A stretch of DNA of 64,000 nt from Solibacillus cecembensis (GTDB lineage Bacteria > Bacillota > Bacilli > Bacillales_A > Planococcaceae), in assembly GCF_001439635.1 (NCBI RefSeq), contig NZ_LMBZ01000009.1, forward strand, positions 107,528-171,527. The letters are read 5' to 3'. The position numbers were made by a program, and so were the translations under genes. The notes under the pieces were generated by a model that was not told where the DNA came from, searched no databases, and was given only the letters and a program-made list of their open reading frames with translations. Shown here one piece after another: positions 47,972-58,646 of this stretch. The stretch's first letter is position 1; each line of letters starts with the position of its first letter.

Positions 47972-50379
47972 TGGTTATTGCAGAAGTAATTGTGGATGTA
48001 TCCGCTTATCCAGTCGATCGGCCATTTGATTATGTCATTCCCGATGAGTGGTCGGAGTTAATAGAAAAAGGCTGTCGTGTAAAAGTACCATTTGGTCCGA
48101 GAAATGTTCTAGGATTTGTTGTAGGGATAAAAGATGAAACGGACGTACCATTAGATAAAATGAAGTCCATTGCAGAAATTTTAGATATCGAGTCTGTATT
48201 AACAGATGAAATGTTGAAAATGGCAAAATGGTTAAAAAATCAAACGATCTGTTATGAAATTGATGCCCTTCAAGTGATGCTACCAGGTGCATTACGAGCA
48301 AAGTATGAAAAATTTGCTGTCTTGGTAACAGAAGTCGAACAATTGCCTGAAGTGATTCAACCATATTTTGTGAAAAATGCGAGAGTGAATCTCAAAATTA
48401 TTGAAAAGGATGCTTTACTAAAGCCATTAAAGCAGGCTGTTCGTAAAGGGGATCTTCTAGTCGACAATGTGGTGAAGCAACAGGGGCAAATTAAGCAAGT
48501 ACGAAAAGTTCAAATTGCTCCACTTGCGCAACTGGAAACCGTTGAAGCAGAAATGACGACACGAGCTCCGAAGCAAAAACAACTTGTGCAATGGATGAAG
48601 CAAAATGAAAGTCAATTATTCACAGCAGATGAAATTTGTAAAGCAGTGGACATCACGAATGCCGTTTTAAACAATGTGATTGAAAAAGGGGCAGCGGTAT
48701 ATATTCATCAAGAAGTGTATCGTGATCCGTTTACGAAAGAAGTCGCTCGAACGGAATTTTTACAATTATCCAATGAACAAGATGTTGCTTTAACACAAAT
48801 AAAGAAAGCGTTAGTTGAAAAACGCCAAGAAACATTTTTACTGCACGGTATTACAGGTAGTGGTAAAACAGAAGTGTATCTGCAAGCGATTCAACAGGCG
48901 ATTGCCGAGCAAAAAGAAGCGATTGTCCTCGTACCGGAAATTTCTCTAACGCCGCAAATGACCGAACGCTTTCGGTCGCGTTTTGGCGAACAGGTTGCGG
49001 TTATGCATAGTGGTCTTTCAGTCGGTGAAAAATATGATGAATGGCGCAAAATCCAACAAGGAAAAGTGAAAGTCGTTGTAGGTGCACGCTCTGCTATTTT
49101 TGCGCCGTTTACTAATTTAGGCTTAATTATTTTAGATGAAGAGCATGAATCGACTTATAAGCAAGAAGATTCCCCCCGTTATCATGCACGCGATGTGGCC
49201 ATTTGGCGTAGTCAATATTATGATTGTCCTGTCATTTTAGGGAGTGCAACCCCCGCATTAGAATCCTTTGCACGAGCGAAAAAAGGGGTATATACATTAT
49301 TGACGTTAGAGAATCGTGCGAAAAACCAAGCATTGCCAACCGTTCATATTGTAGATATGCGTGAACAATTGAAGGAAGGTAATCGTTCGATGTTCTCGCA
49401 ACCATTAGCAGAAGCATTGCGCGTGCGTCTTGAAAAAAGAGAGCAATCCGTCCTCTTTTTAAATCGCCGTGGCTATTCGTCCTTTGTGCTCTGTCGCGAT
49501 TGTGGTACGACGGTTCAATGCCCCAACTGTGATATTTCGTTAACATACCATCGTTCGAATGAAAAGCTGAAATGCCATTATTGTGGTCATGATGAGTATG
49601 TTCCGAGCGATTGTCCGCAATGTCAAAGTGAGAACATTCGTTATTTTGGAACGGGTACACAAAAAGTTGAAGAAGAAATTTATAAGCTCTTTCCAGAGGC
49701 TCGCGTTTTACGGATGGATGTAGATACGACGAAGCAAAAAGGTGCACATGAAAAAATATTGGATGCATTTGGTGCAGGAGAAGCGGAAATTTTATTAGGC
49801 ACCCAAATGATTGCAAAGGGACTAGATTTCCCTAATATTACGCTCGTTGGTGTGTTAAGTGCAGATACGTCCTTGCATTTACCAGATTATCGTGCGGCTG
49901 AAAAGACATTTCAATTAATGACCCAAGTAAGTGGACGGGCGGGGCGTCATGACAAACCGGGTGAGGTATTCGTTCAAACGTATACACCGGAACATTATGC
50001 GATTGAATTATCGAAAGAGCAGTTATATACTCCGTTTTATGAACGTGAAATGTATAGCCGACATACAGCAGGCTATCCGCCGTATTATTACATTGCGCTC
50101 ATTCAAATTTCGCATGAAGATGTGATGTTGGCAGCGGAATATGCAGGGCGGGCTACAGAATATTTACGTTCGAACTTATCCTTCGATGTTTCTGTCATCG
50201 GTCCAACGACGGCAAGTATTAGCCGACTTCAAAATAGATATCGTTACCAATGTTTGATAAAATATAAAAAAGAACCAAATTTAATTCCAGTGCTTTTACA
50301 ATTAATTAAAATGTATCGTTCAGATTGGATTAAAAAAGGCATCGTGTTAACGGTTGACTTAGATCCAACAATGATCTAA
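47971..50379 (+). CDS. priA: Primosomal protein N' (PriA helicase)
   Basis: PriA recognises stalled forks and restarts replication. The 802-residue protein has an N-terminal DNA-binding domain (VDRPFDYVIP), a winged helix, Walker A GITGSGKTEVYLQ, DEEH in LIILDEEHESTYKQ, and the zinc-binding cysteines CRDCGTTVQCPNC...CHYCG...CPQC. The helicase C-lobe has LGTQMIAKGLDFPN and QVSGRAGR. Full family length. It overlaps coaC by one base. Confidence 0.98.
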   Translation: MVIAEVIVDVSAYPVDRPFDYVIPDEWSELIEKGCRVKVPFGPRNVLGFVVGIKDETDVPLDKMKSIAEILDIESVLTDEMLKMAKWLKNQTICYEIDALQVMLPGALRAKYEKFAVLVTEVEQLPEVIQPYFVKNARVNLKIIEKDALLKPLKQAVRKGDLLVDNVVKQQGQIKQVRKVQIAPLAQLETVEAEMTTRAPKQKQLVQWMKQNESQLFTADEICKAVDITNAVLNNVIEKGAAVYIHQEVYRDPFTKEVARTEFLQLSNEQDVALTQIKKALVEKRQETFLLHGITGSGKTEVYLQAIQQAIAEQKEAIVLVPEISLTPQMTERFRSRFGEQVAVMHSGLSVGEKYDEWRKIQQGKVKVVVGARSAIFAPFTNLGLIILDEEHESTYKQEDSPRYHARDVAIWRSQYYDCPVILGSATPALESFARAKKGVYTLLTLENRAKNQALPTVHIVDMREQLKEGNRSMFSQPLAEALRVRLEKREQSVLFLNRRGYSSFVLCRDCGTTVQCPNCDISLTYHRSNEKLKCHYCGHDEYVPSDCPQCQSENIRYFGTGTQKVEEEIYKLFPEARVLRMDVDTTKQKGAHEKILDAFGAGEAEILLGTQMIAKGLDFPNITLVGVLSADTSLHLPDYRAAEKTFQLMTQVSGRAGRHDKPGEVFVQTYTPEHYAIELSKEQLYTPFYEREMYSRHTAGYPPYYYIALIQISHEDVMLAAEYAGRATEYLRSNLSFDVSVIGPTTASISRLQNRYRYQCLIKYKKEPNLIPVLLQLIKMYRSDWIKKGIVLTVDLDPTMI

Positions 50380-50402
50380 AGATTAGAAAGAGGTATACAA
50401 AT

Positions 50403-50894
50403 ATGGCTATTAAAGAAGTAGTAAAAAATCCAGCAAAGATTTTATCGCAAAAAACAAAAGAAGTAGAAGTCATCAATGAAGAGATGATTCAGCTTTTAGA
50501 TGATTTATATGACACAATGGTTGAACATGATGGAGTAGGTATTGCTGCGCCACAAATTAATGTTGGCTTACGTGTTGCTATTGTTGAGCTAGGTGAAGAT
50601 ATTTTAGAAATGATTAACCCGATCATTATTGAAACGCGCGGTGAAGCAGAAGATGTAGAAGGTTGCTTAAGCTTCCCAGATTTATTCGGTATGGTCAAGC
50701 GTCCAACGTATGTGAAAATCGAAGCTTCTGACCGTGAAGGCCGAGTTTATGAGCTTGAAGCAGAAGATTTTGAAGCGCGTTGTATTTTACATGAAATTGA
50801 CCATCTAGATGGTGTGTTATTTGATTCGAAAATGACACGTGTATTAACAGCAGCTGAGCTAGAGGAACTATATGCGGACGAAGAGGAGGAATAA
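50403..50894 (+). CDS. def: Peptide deformylase
   Basis: This iron or zinc hydrolase removes the formyl group from nascent N-terminal methionine. The 163-residue protein has all three motifs: GVGIAAPQ, EGCLSFP and HEIDHLDG. Together with fmt it sets the formylation cycle; the two genes are three bases apart. Confidence 0.98.
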   Translation: MAIKEVVKNPAKILSQKTKEVEVINEEMIQLLDDLYDTMVEHDGVGIAAPQINVGLRVAIVELGEDILEMINPIIIETRGEAEDVEGCLSFPDLFGMVKRPTYVKIEASDREGRVYELEAEDFEARCILHEIDHLDGVLFDSKMTRVLTAAELEELYADEEEE

Positions 50895-50897
50895 TCG

Positions 50898-51839
50898 ATG
50901 ACAAAAATCATCTTTATGGGTACTCCTGCTTTTTCTGCGCCAATTTTGCGCATGCTACATGAAGAAGGTTATGATGTAGCAGCTGTTGTCACACAGCCAG
51001 ATCGTCCAGTTGGGCGAAAAAAAGTATTAACGCCTCCACCAGTAAAGGAAGAAGCGTTAGTACTTGGAATCCCTGTTATTCAGCCAGAAAAATTACGTGG
51101 CTCACAGGAATTACAAGATATTTTAGCGTTAAAACCTGATTTAATTGTAACAGCGGCATTCGGTCAAATTTTACCGAAAGAATTACTTGATGCCCCAGAG
51201 TTAGGTTGCATTAACGTACACGCGTCGTTATTGCCACATTATCGTGGTGGTGCACCAATCCACCAAGCGATTATTGACGGACAAGCAAAAACAGGTATTA
51301 CGATTATGTATATGGCTGAAAAATTAGATGCTGGCGATATTATTTCCCAACGTGAAATCGCGATTGAAGAGACAGATCATACAGGCGGCATGTTTGAAAA
51401 ATTAAGTAATGTCGGTCGCGAATTATTAAAAGAAACACTGCCATCTATTATTGCACGTACAAATGAGCGTATTGTGCAAAATGAGGATGATGTGACATAT
51501 GCACGAAATATTAGCCGTGAGCAAGAGTTAATGGATTGGAATAATGAAGCACGTACATTATATAATCAAGTGCGTGGTTTACATCCGTGGCCGGTTGCTT
51601 ATACAACTTTTGAAGGGGCGAACTTTAAAGTGTGGTGGGCAAAATTAGGGGAAACAGTGACAACTGCTACTCCTGGTGAAGTCATCAACATTGCAAAGGA
51701 TCATTTCGAAGTTGCAACAGGTGATGGCAACACATTAGCATTTTATGACGTACAGCCAGCTGGGAAAAAGCGCATGACAGCAGAAGAGTTTTTACGTGGT
51801 ACGGGCTCGAAATTACAGATTGGGGACCGCTTTGAATGA
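50898..51839 (+). CDS. fmt: Methionyl-tRNA formyltransferase
   Basis: Fmt formylates initiator Met-tRNA using 10-formyl-THF. The 313-residue protein has the N-terminal [12 protein letters not shown], the catalytic [16 protein letters not shown] (Asn-His) with Asp in LDAGDII, and a C-terminal OB-like domain ([13 protein letters not shown]). The stop overlaps the rsmB start by four bases. Confidence 0.98.
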   Translation: MTKIIFMGTPAFSAPILRMLHEEGYDVAAVVTQPDRPVGRKKVLTPPPVKEEALVLGIPVIQPEKLRGSQELQDILALKPDLIVTAAFGQILPKELLDAPELGCINVHASLLPHYRGGAPIHQAIIDGQAKTGITIMYMAEKLDAGDIISQREIAIEETDHTGGMFEKLSNVGRELLKETLPSIIARTNERIVQNEDDVTYARNISREQELMDWNNEARTLYNQVRGLHPWPVAYTTFEGANFKVWWAKLGETVTTATPGEVINIAKDHFEVATGDGNTLAFYDVQPAGKKRMTAEEFLRGTGSKLQIGDRFE

Positions 51840-53197
51840 GTAAAAAAAAGCCAGTAATTTGGGATGGTAATGTACGTGATGCGGCTTTAACGATTTTATT
51901 AACAGTCGATAAAAGCCAAGCGTATAGTAACTTACTATTACACCAAACAATTGAAAAATATAAAATTGATGCAAAGGACCGTGGGCTGTTAACAGAGCTT
52001 ACATATGGAACTTTGCAACATAAGCTAACGTTAGATTATTACCTAGAGCCATTCATTCGTGGAAAAGTAGATATTTGGGTACGTTGGTTACTGCGTATGT
52101 CACTATACCAAATGCATTATTTAACACGTATCCCTGCACATGCAGCGGTGAATGAAGCGGTTGAAATTGCGAAACGTCGCGGACATCAAGGGATTGCCTC
52201 AATGGTCAACGGTATTTTACGTTCGATTTTACGTGAGGGCGTTCGTTCAACAGATTTAATTACAGGTGACAATGAGCGTCTTGCCATTGAAACGAGTCAT
52301 CCACAGTGGATTGTCGATCGTTGGGTGGAGAGCTATGGCTTTGATGTGACACGTGATATGCTACAGGAAAATAATATTGCCCCGTTGCAAACGGTTCGTG
52401 TCAATACGACAAAGGCAACAGTAGAACAAGTGCTGACAACTTTAGAGCGTGAAGGTGTGAAGGCGCGTCGCAGTGAATATATGCCAGAATGTATTCATCT
52501 TGAAAGTGGTCAAGCAGCTCGTACAGGTGCTTTTCGTAATGGATTAATTACGATTCAAGATGAAAGCTCGATGATTCCTGCAACGGTGTTAAACCCACAG
52601 CCTGGCATGAAGGTGCTTGATATGTGTGCCGCACCAGGAGGAAAAACAACTCATTTAGCTGAAAAAATGCAAAATGAAGGGTTAATTTTAGCGACGGACT
52701 TACATTCGAAAAAATTAGATTTAATCGATGAAAATACAACGCGCTTAGGGCTTGATATCGTTCAAACAGCACCACTCGATGGGCGTAAGGCGGCAGGTAT
52801 CCTTCCCGCAGAAAGCTATGATGCAATTCTTGTAGATGCGCCGTGTTCAGGGTTAGGTGTTATGCGCCGTAAGCCAGATATTAAATATACAAAACGCGAG
52901 GAAGATTTAGAAAGCCTACAATCGATTCAACTTGCGATTTTAGAAAATGCAGTTCAATTATTAAAAACGGATGGTCGATTAGTGTATTCTACTTGTACAG
53001 TGGATCGTCGTGAAAATGAAGGTACGGTAAACGCCTTTTTAGCTGCACACCCAGAAATGGAAGCAGTACGTTTAGAAAATTTACCAGCACAATTAGAAGC
53101 GAAACAACATGACGGTATGCTACAAGTATTCCCGCAAGATATTGGTAGTGACGGATTTTTCGTTGCTGCATTCGTAAAAAAAGGAGCGTCCAATTAA
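51836..53197 (+). CDS. rsmB: 16S rRNA (cytosine-967 C5)-methyltransferase RsmB
   Basis: This enzyme has 453 residues. An N-terminal NusB-like RNA-binding domain ([20 protein letters not shown]) is followed by an RsmB SAM methyltransferase domain with [34 protein letters not shown] and the catalytic Cys motif [12 protein letters not shown]. The ATGA overlap with fmt indicates coupling. Confidence 0.97.
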   Translation: MSKKKPVIWDGNVRDAALTILLTVDKSQAYSNLLLHQTIEKYKIDAKDRGLLTELTYGTLQHKLTLDYYLEPFIRGKVDIWVRWLLRMSLYQMHYLTRIPAHAAVNEAVEIAKRRGHQGIASMVNGILRSILREGVRSTDLITGDNERLAIETSHPQWIVDRWVESYGFDVTRDMLQENNIAPLQTVRVNTTKATVEQVLTTLEREGVKARRSEYMPECIHLESGQAARTGAFRNGLITIQDESSMIPATVLNPQPGMKVLDMCAAPGGKTTHLAEKMQNEGLILATDLHSKKLDLIDENTTRLGLDIVQTAPLDGRKAAGILPAESYDAILVDAPCSGLGVMRRKPDIKYTKREEDLESLQSIQLAILENAVQLLKTDGRLVYSTCTVDRRENEGTVNAFLAAHPEMEAVRLENLPAQLEAKQHDGMLQVFPQDIGSDGFFVAAFVKKGASN

Positions 53198-53200
53198 ACA

Positions 53201-54349
53201 ATGGAGCAAGAACAATTAAAACAATTTGATGAACGTATTCAGGATTTGGTAGAAGAAACAGCAGAAACACCAGCGCGTCGTGAGAAAAAAGAAAAGCCAC
53301 AATTAAAGCCTTCTATTTACTCACTTCGTCTAGATGAATTAAAAGATTGGTTAGTAGAGAATGGTGAAAAAGCATTCCGAGCAGGCCAAATTTATGAATG
53401 GCTGTATGAAAAACGTGTTAAAACATATGATGAGATGTCAAACCTATCAAAAGGTTTACGTGAAAAGTTGGAACAACAATTTACATTAACGACGTTGTCA
53501 ACGATTATTAAACAAGAATCAAAAGACGGCACAATTAAATTTTTATTCCAATTACAAGATGGCTATTCAATTGAAACGGTATTAATGCGCCATGAGTACG
53601 GAAATTCAATTTGTGTGACAACACAAGTAGGTTGTCGTATTGGCTGTACATTCTGTGCGTCAACATTAGGCGGACTAAAACGTCATTTAATGGCAGGCGA
53701 AATTGTGGAGCAAGTTGTAAAAGTACAACAACAGCTAGATGAATTAGATGAGCGCGTATCAAGTATTGTTATTATGGGAATTGGTGAACCATTTGACAAC
53801 TATGATGCGATGATGAGTTTCTTAAAAATCATGAATGATGATAAAGGATTAAACATCGGAGCCCGTCATATTACTGTATCTACGTCTGGTATTGTGCCGA
53901 AAATTTATGAATTTGCGGATGAAGGCATGCAAATTAACTTTGCGGTTTCATTGCACGCACCTAACCAAGAAGCTCGTCAAAAATTAATGCCAATTGCACG
54001 TGCATACAAGCTAGAGGCATTAATGGATGCTGTAAAATATTACACGCAAAAATCAGGTCGTCGTGTCACGTTTGAATACGGCTTAATGTCAGGTCAAAAT
54101 GATACGGAAGAAGTAGCATTAGAGCTTGCTGCATTAATTAAAAATATTAAATGTCATGTAAATTTAATTCCAATTAACTACGTGCCAGAGCGCGATTATA
54201 TTCGTACATCACGTAGCAAAATTTTTGCATTTGAGAAAACGTTAAAAGAAAAAGGGATTAACGTAACGATTCGTCGTGAGCAAGGTGCAGATATTGCAGC
54301 GGCTTGTGGCCAATTACGTGCGCAGGAACGATCAGAAGAAACAAAGTAG
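53201..54349 (+). CDS. rlmN: Dual-specificity RNA methyltransferase RlmN (A2503 23S / A37 tRNA)
   Basis: This radical SAM enzyme makes m2A. The 382-residue protein has a CX3CX2C cluster motif in [41 protein letters not shown] and a late catalytic cysteine in AACGQLR. A charged N-terminal extension of about 30 residues precedes the conserved [12 protein letters not shown]. It starts three bases after rsmB. Confidence 0.97.
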   Translation: MEQEQLKQFDERIQDLVEETAETPARREKKEKPQLKPSIYSLRLDELKDWLVENGEKAFRAGQIYEWLYEKRVKTYDEMSNLSKGLREKLEQQFTLTTLSTIIKQESKDGTIKFLFQLQDGYSIETVLMRHEYGNSICVTTQVGCRIGCTFCASTLGGLKRHLMAGEIVEQVVKVQQQLDELDERVSSIVIMGIGEPFDNYDAMMSFLKIMNDDKGLNIGARHITVSTSGIVPKIYEFADEGMQINFAVSLHAPNQEARQKLMPIARAYKLEALMDAVKYYTQKSGRRVTFEYGLMSGQNDTEEVALELAALIKNIKCHVNLIPINYVPERDYIRTSRSKIFAFEKTLKEKGINVTIRREQGADIAAACGQLRAQERSEETK

Positions 54350-54358
54350 GTGGACTTT

Positions 54359-55105
54359 ATGAACTTTACAGTGAAAAGTGATATTGGATTAAAGCGAACG
54401 ATAAATGAAGATCGGGCGGCGTTTTTTGAGCGCCCCGATCAATATAAGCTTGCAATTTTAGCAGATGGCATGGGTGGGCATAACGCAGGTGATGTAGCAA
54501 GTGAAATGGCTATAAATGAAATGCAGCAGTTATTTATGAATATTGATGCACAACAATTTGCAACAACTCAATCTCAGATGGAATGGCTTCGAGATGCCAT
54601 TTCCCATATAAATTATAAAATTTATCAATATTCATTATCGCATGAAGGCTGTAAAGGGATGGGGACGACACTAATTGCCGTACTGCTTGATCAAAATCAT
54701 TGCATTATTAGTCATGTGGGAGATAGTCGTACGTACTTGTTTACAAATGACGAAGCAAATTTAATTACGCGTGATCATTCATACGTAAATATTTTAGTGG
54801 AAAATGGGGAAATTAGTGAAGAAGAGGCACAGCATCATCCACAGCGTAATTTTATTTTGAAGGCGCTAGGCACAGAACCGCATATTGAACCTGATTTTTA
54901 TGAAATTGATCTACAGGATGAAGGGTATTTACTCATTTGTTCGGATGGTTTAAGCAATAAATTGTCAATCTTTGAAATGGCTGCCATTATTACGCTGCCA
55001 GTTAAGCTACATGAAAAAGGTCGAAAACTTATCCAGCTCGCGAATGATAGTGGTGGAGAAGATAATATTTCCCTTGTACTAATTACAACCCAGGAGGAGG
55101 TGTAG
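54359..55105 (+). CDS. prpC: PP2C-type protein phosphatase PrpC
   Basis: This Mn-dependent Ser/Thr phosphatase is the partner of PrkC and dephosphorylates its substrates. The 248-residue protein has the metal-binding motifs LADGMGGHNAGDVAS, HVGDSRTYLF, LICSDGLSNKL and GGEDNISLVLI. ATG 54359 lies six bases after AGGTGG; GTG 54350 overlaps that ribosome binding site. It is two bases from prkC. Confidence 0.96.
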   Translation: MNFTVKSDIGLKRTINEDRAAFFERPDQYKLAILADGMGGHNAGDVASEMAINEMQQLFMNIDAQQFATTQSQMEWLRDAISHINYKIYQYSLSHEGCKGMGTTLIAVLLDQNHCIISHVGDSRTYLFTNDEANLITRDHSYVNILVENGEISEEEAQHHPQRNFILKALGTEPHIEPDFYEIDLQDEGYLLICSDGLSNKLSIFEMAAIITLPVKLHEKGRKLIQLANDSGGEDNISLVLITTQEEV

Positions 55106-55107
55106 GA

Positions 55108-57084
55108 ATGCTTGTAGGTAAGCACATAAGTAGTCGTTATAAAATATTGCAATTAATCGGCGGCGGTGGCATGTCCAACGTTTATTTAGCGCATGATATT
55201 ATTTTAAATCGTGACGTCGCTATAAAAATTTTACGCTATGATTTCTCGAATGAAGAAGAATTGCACCGACGTTTTCAGCGCGAGGCATTGTCTGCAACAA
55301 GTCTTACACATCCGAATATTGTAAGTATTTATGATGTAGGTGAAGACGGAGATATGCACTACATTGTAATGGAGTACATTAAAGGGAAAACATTAAAGCA
55401 ATACATACAAGAGTTTTCACCGTTATCTCCAGCGCGCAGTGTACACATTATGAAGCAATTAACATCCGCAATGTCTCAAGCGCATGAAAACGGCATCATA
55501 CACCGTGATATTAAGCCGCAAAATATATTAATGGATGAAGAAGGTAATGTGAAAATTACAGATTTTGGCATTGCCACTTCTTTAGGTGCAACGTCGTATA
55601 CACAAACGAATTCTGTAATCGGAACGGTGCATTATTTATCACCAGAGCAGGCGCGCGGTGGCATTGCTTCAATGAAGTCGGATATTTATGCACTTGGCAT
55701 TGTGTTGTATGAATTACTCACAGGAGAATTACCGTTTTCTGGTGAATCTGCGGTGTCGATTGCATTAAAGCATTTGCAATCAGAAACGCCTTCTGTTCGT
55801 GAATTTGACGCATCGATTCCACAAAGTATTGAAAATATCGTGTTAAAGGCAACGTCAAAAGATATGCGCCATCGTTATGCATCCACAGAAGAAATGGAAG
55901 CGGATTTAGACACAAGCTTATCTGTGAAACGCAAAGATGAACCGAAATTCATGACACCGCTTGATAATGATGCAACGAAATTAATTCCGATTATTAAAGA
56001 TCCAACACCAGTGCAGCCATCAATTCCAGCAAATATCGAGCCAACTGTTAAAATAGAACCACAAAAAGCAGAGCCCATTAGTAGTCTACAGCAAAAAAAG
56101 AAGAAAAAATGGCCGATTTTTGTAGGAATCTTTGCGGCGCTCGTTGTCATTGGCATTGTATTAGCCTTTGTGTTAACGCCGAATAAAATAGAAGTACCAG
56201 ATGTTAAGAACTTGCCGATTTCAGAGGCGATTCAAACTTTAGAGCGTGAAGGTTTCGTTGTAGGCGAACAGGAAGAACGTAATTCGGAAGAAATTGAATC
56301 AGGCTCCGTTATAGAAATGAAGCCAGCAGCTAATTCAATGGAAGTAAAAGGGACGGAAATTAATTTAGTTGTCAGCATTGGTGAAGAAACAATGCTGATG
56401 GAAGACTATGAAGGTAGACCTGTCGAACAAGTGAGAACAGTGCTTGAAACACAAGATATTTTTAGCAGTGTAAGGATTGAAGAAGAGCATTCACCCGAAA
56501 CAGAGGGGACAATTATTGGCCAATTCCCACGAGCGAATGAAGAAATTATCGCAAAAGAGACAGATGTTGTGTTGACCGTAAGTAAAGGACTAGAGCCTGT
56601 TTCTCTTATCAGTTTACTCGGCTACAATGAAGCGAATCGTAAAGCCTACGAAAGAAGCTCAGGCTTTAAAATAAATGTTACGAGAAAAGAATATCACGCG
56701 ACAGTACCGGTTGGCGAGGTGATTAGTCAAACACCATCTGCAGGAACGAAGCTGAACGTTGGCGATACGGTGAATGTCGTCATTTCAAAAGGGCCAGAAG
56801 CGAAGGCAGAAAAAGTATATAAAAAACCAATTACGATCCCATTTGAGCCACCAATAATTGAAGAAGGTATCGAACAAGCGATTGAACAAACGGTTGTTAT
56901 TTATATACAAGATAAAACCCATTCATTGGCAGATCCGTTTGAAACAATCACAATTACAGAGCCAATACCTTATACAATCGAATTAACGATTGTTGAAGGG
57001 GAGAAGGGCGCGTACCAAATTATGCGTGATAATGTCGTCATTGAAAATCAAACGATTAAGTATGAAGATATTCCAAATAATTAA
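55108..57084 (+). CDS. prkC: Serine/threonine protein kinase PrkC with PASTA repeats
   Basis: This membrane kinase senses peptidoglycan fragments and affects germination and wall metabolism. The 658-residue protein has a Hanks-type kinase domain (about 10-270; Lys40 in VAIK, HRD 132-134, DFG 152-154, SPEQARGG), a juxtamembrane linker, and one transmembrane helix (about 334-354). Three PASTA domains follow (about 360-565), starting at IEVPDVKNLP. An extra C-terminal beta-rich extension (about 570-658) resembles the fourth domain in some PrkC/Stk1 proteins. Confidence 0.97.
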   Translation: MLVGKHISSRYKILQLIGGGGMSNVYLAHDIILNRDVAIKILRYDFSNEEELHRRFQREALSATSLTHPNIVSIYDVGEDGDMHYIVMEYIKGKTLKQYIQEFSPLSPARSVHIMKQLTSAMSQAHENGIIHRDIKPQNILMDEEGNVKITDFGIATSLGATSYTQTNSVIGTVHYLSPEQARGGIASMKSDIYALGIVLYELLTGELPFSGESAVSIALKHLQSETPSVREFDASIPQSIENIVLKATSKDMRHRYASTEEMEADLDTSLSVKRKDEPKFMTPLDNDATKLIPIIKDPTPVQPSIPANIEPTVKIEPQKAEPISSLQQKKKKKWPIFVGIFAALVVIGIVLAFVLTPNKIEVPDVKNLPISEAIQTLEREGFVVGEQEERNSEEIESGSVIEMKPAANSMEVKGTEINLVVSIGEETMLMEDYEGRPVEQVRTVLETQDIFSSVRIEEEHSPETEGTIIGQFPRANEEIIAKETDVVLTVSKGLEPVSLISLLGYNEANRKAYERSSGFKINVTRKEYHATVPVGEVISQTPSAGTKLNVGDTVNVVISKGPEAKAEKVYKKPITIPFEPPIIEEGIEQAIEQTVVIYIQDKTHSLADPFETITITEPIPYTIELTIVEGEKGAYQIMRDNVVIENQTIKYEDIPNN

Positions 57085-57095
57085 GGGGGGATTAG

Positions 57096-57977
57096 ATGGA
57101 GCAAGGCCAAATTAGAAAAGCATTAAGTGGTTTTTATTATATAGAGAAAGATGGAAAGCTGATTCAATGTCGTGCGCGTGGGATTTTTCGTAATCGTGGA
57201 GAATCCCCGTTAGTAGGAGATTTTGTAGAGTATTCTTATGACGGGGAATCGGATGGATCTGTCGAAAAAATTCATGCGCGTAAAAATGAATTAGTACGTC
57301 CACCAATTGCAAATATTGACCAAGCACTTTTAGTATTTTCAGCAAAAGAACCGGATTTTAATACGATTTTATTAGATCGTTTTTTAGTCGTTTTGGAATC
57401 TTTTCATGTACAGCCGATTATCGTGCTGACAAAGTTAGATTTATTGAATGATGAGGAAAAACAAGCGCTCGGGCAATATGTCGCGGATTATGAGGAAATG
57501 GGCTATGAAGTCATCTTAACGTTTAAAGATGATCCAACATTACTCTCGACATTAGGTCGTTATTTAAAAGGGAAAACATCGGTACTTGCCGGCCAATCAG
57601 GCGTCGGGAAGTCGACGTTATTAAATACGTTAATTCCATCATTGGAACTTAAAACAGCACATATTTCGAAAAGCTTAGGACGAGGCAAGCATACGACACG
57701 ACATGTAGAGTTGATTGATATAGGTGAGGGTTTGCTTGCGGACACACCTGGATTTAGCTCGTTTGATTTTGATACTATTGAAAAAGAAGAACTATCAGCA
57801 TGTTTACCAGAATTCCAACGTATTAGTGAAAACTGCAAATTCCGAGGTTGTTTACATATAAAAGAACCGAAATGTGCAGTGAAGGAAGCGGTTGAATCGG
57901 GAGAAATTCGTACTTATCGTTATGAACATTATCAACAGTTTTTACAAGAAATTATTGATCGAAAGCCGAGGTACTAA
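57096..57977 (+). CDS. rsgA: Ribosome small-subunit GTPase RsgA (CpgA)
   Basis: This circularly permuted GTPase checks 30S maturation. The 293-residue protein has an N-terminal OB fold, then G motifs in permuted order: LTKLDLL (G4), GQSGVGKSTLLN (G1), DTPGFSSF (G3), followed by a zinc site CKFRGCLHIKEPKC. CpgA is a reported PrkC substrate in B. subtilis, and the genes are adjacent here too. Confidence 0.97.
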   Translation: MEQGQIRKALSGFYYIEKDGKLIQCRARGIFRNRGESPLVGDFVEYSYDGESDGSVEKIHARKNELVRPPIANIDQALLVFSAKEPDFNTILLDRFLVVLESFHVQPIIVLTKLDLLNDEEKQALGQYVADYEEMGYEVILTFKDDPTLLSTLGRYLKGKTSVLAGQSGVGKSTLLNTLIPSLELKTAHISKSLGRGKHTTRHVELIDIGEGLLADTPGFSSFDFDTIEKEELSACLPEFQRISENCKFRGCLHIKEPKCAVKEAVESGEIRTYRYEHYQQFLQEIIDRKPRY

Positions 57978-57980
57978 ATT

Positions 57981-58646
57981 ATGATTAAAATTGCACCATC
58001 TATTTTAGCAGCAAATTTTGCGAAATTAGGCGAAGAAGTGAAAGAAGTTGAAGCAGCAGGTGCTGAGCTGATTCACATCGATGTAATGGACGGTCATTTT
58101 GTTCCGAATATTTCATTTGGTGCGATTGCGCTTGAAGCGATTCGCCCTTTATCAACATTACCAATGGATGTTCATTTAATGATCGAAAATCCAGATCAGT
58201 ACATTGAGCAATTCGCAAAAGCTGGGGCTGATTATATTACAGTCCATGTAGAAGCATGCCGTCATTTACACCGTACAATCCAGTTAATTCGTTCATTTGG
58301 TGTGAAACCAGGCGTTGTATTAAATCCGCATACGCCAATCGAAAGTATCCAACATGTATTAGAGGATATTGATATGGTGTTATTTATGACAGTAAACCCT
58401 GGCTTCGGTGGACAAAAATTCATTCACTCGGTCGTGCCGAAAGTGGCGGCCTTATCAGAAATTATTAAAGAGCGTGGTTTAAATATCGAAATTGAAATCG
58501 ATGGTGGGATTAACGCAGAAACAATTATTCCATGTGCTAAAGCAGGAGCTACTATATTCGTAGCGGGCTCTGCTATTTATAGCAAAGAAGATCGCGCACA
58601 AGCTTTACAAGAAATTAAACAAGCAGGATTGGACGCTATTAAGTGA
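57981..58646 (+). CDS. rpe: Ribulose-phosphate 3-epimerase
   Basis: This pentose phosphate enzyme interconverts ribulose 5-phosphate and xylulose 5-phosphate. The 221-residue TIM barrel has APSILAANFAKLG, HIDVMDGHFVPNISFG, MDVHLMIENPD, VNPGFGGQKFI and IEIDGGINAETI with metal-binding His and Asp residues. It overlaps thiN by four bases (GTGA). Confidence 0.98.
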   Translation: MIKIAPSILAANFAKLGEEVKEVEAAGAELIHIDVMDGHFVPNISFGAIALEAIRPLSTLPMDVHLMIENPDQYIEQFAKAGADYITVHVEACRHLHRTIQLIRSFGVKPGVVLNPHTPIESIQHVLEDIDMVLFMTVNPGFGGQKFIHSVVPKVAALSEIIKERGLNIEIEIDGGINAETIIPCAKAGATIFVAGSAIYSKEDRAQALQEIKQAGLDAIK

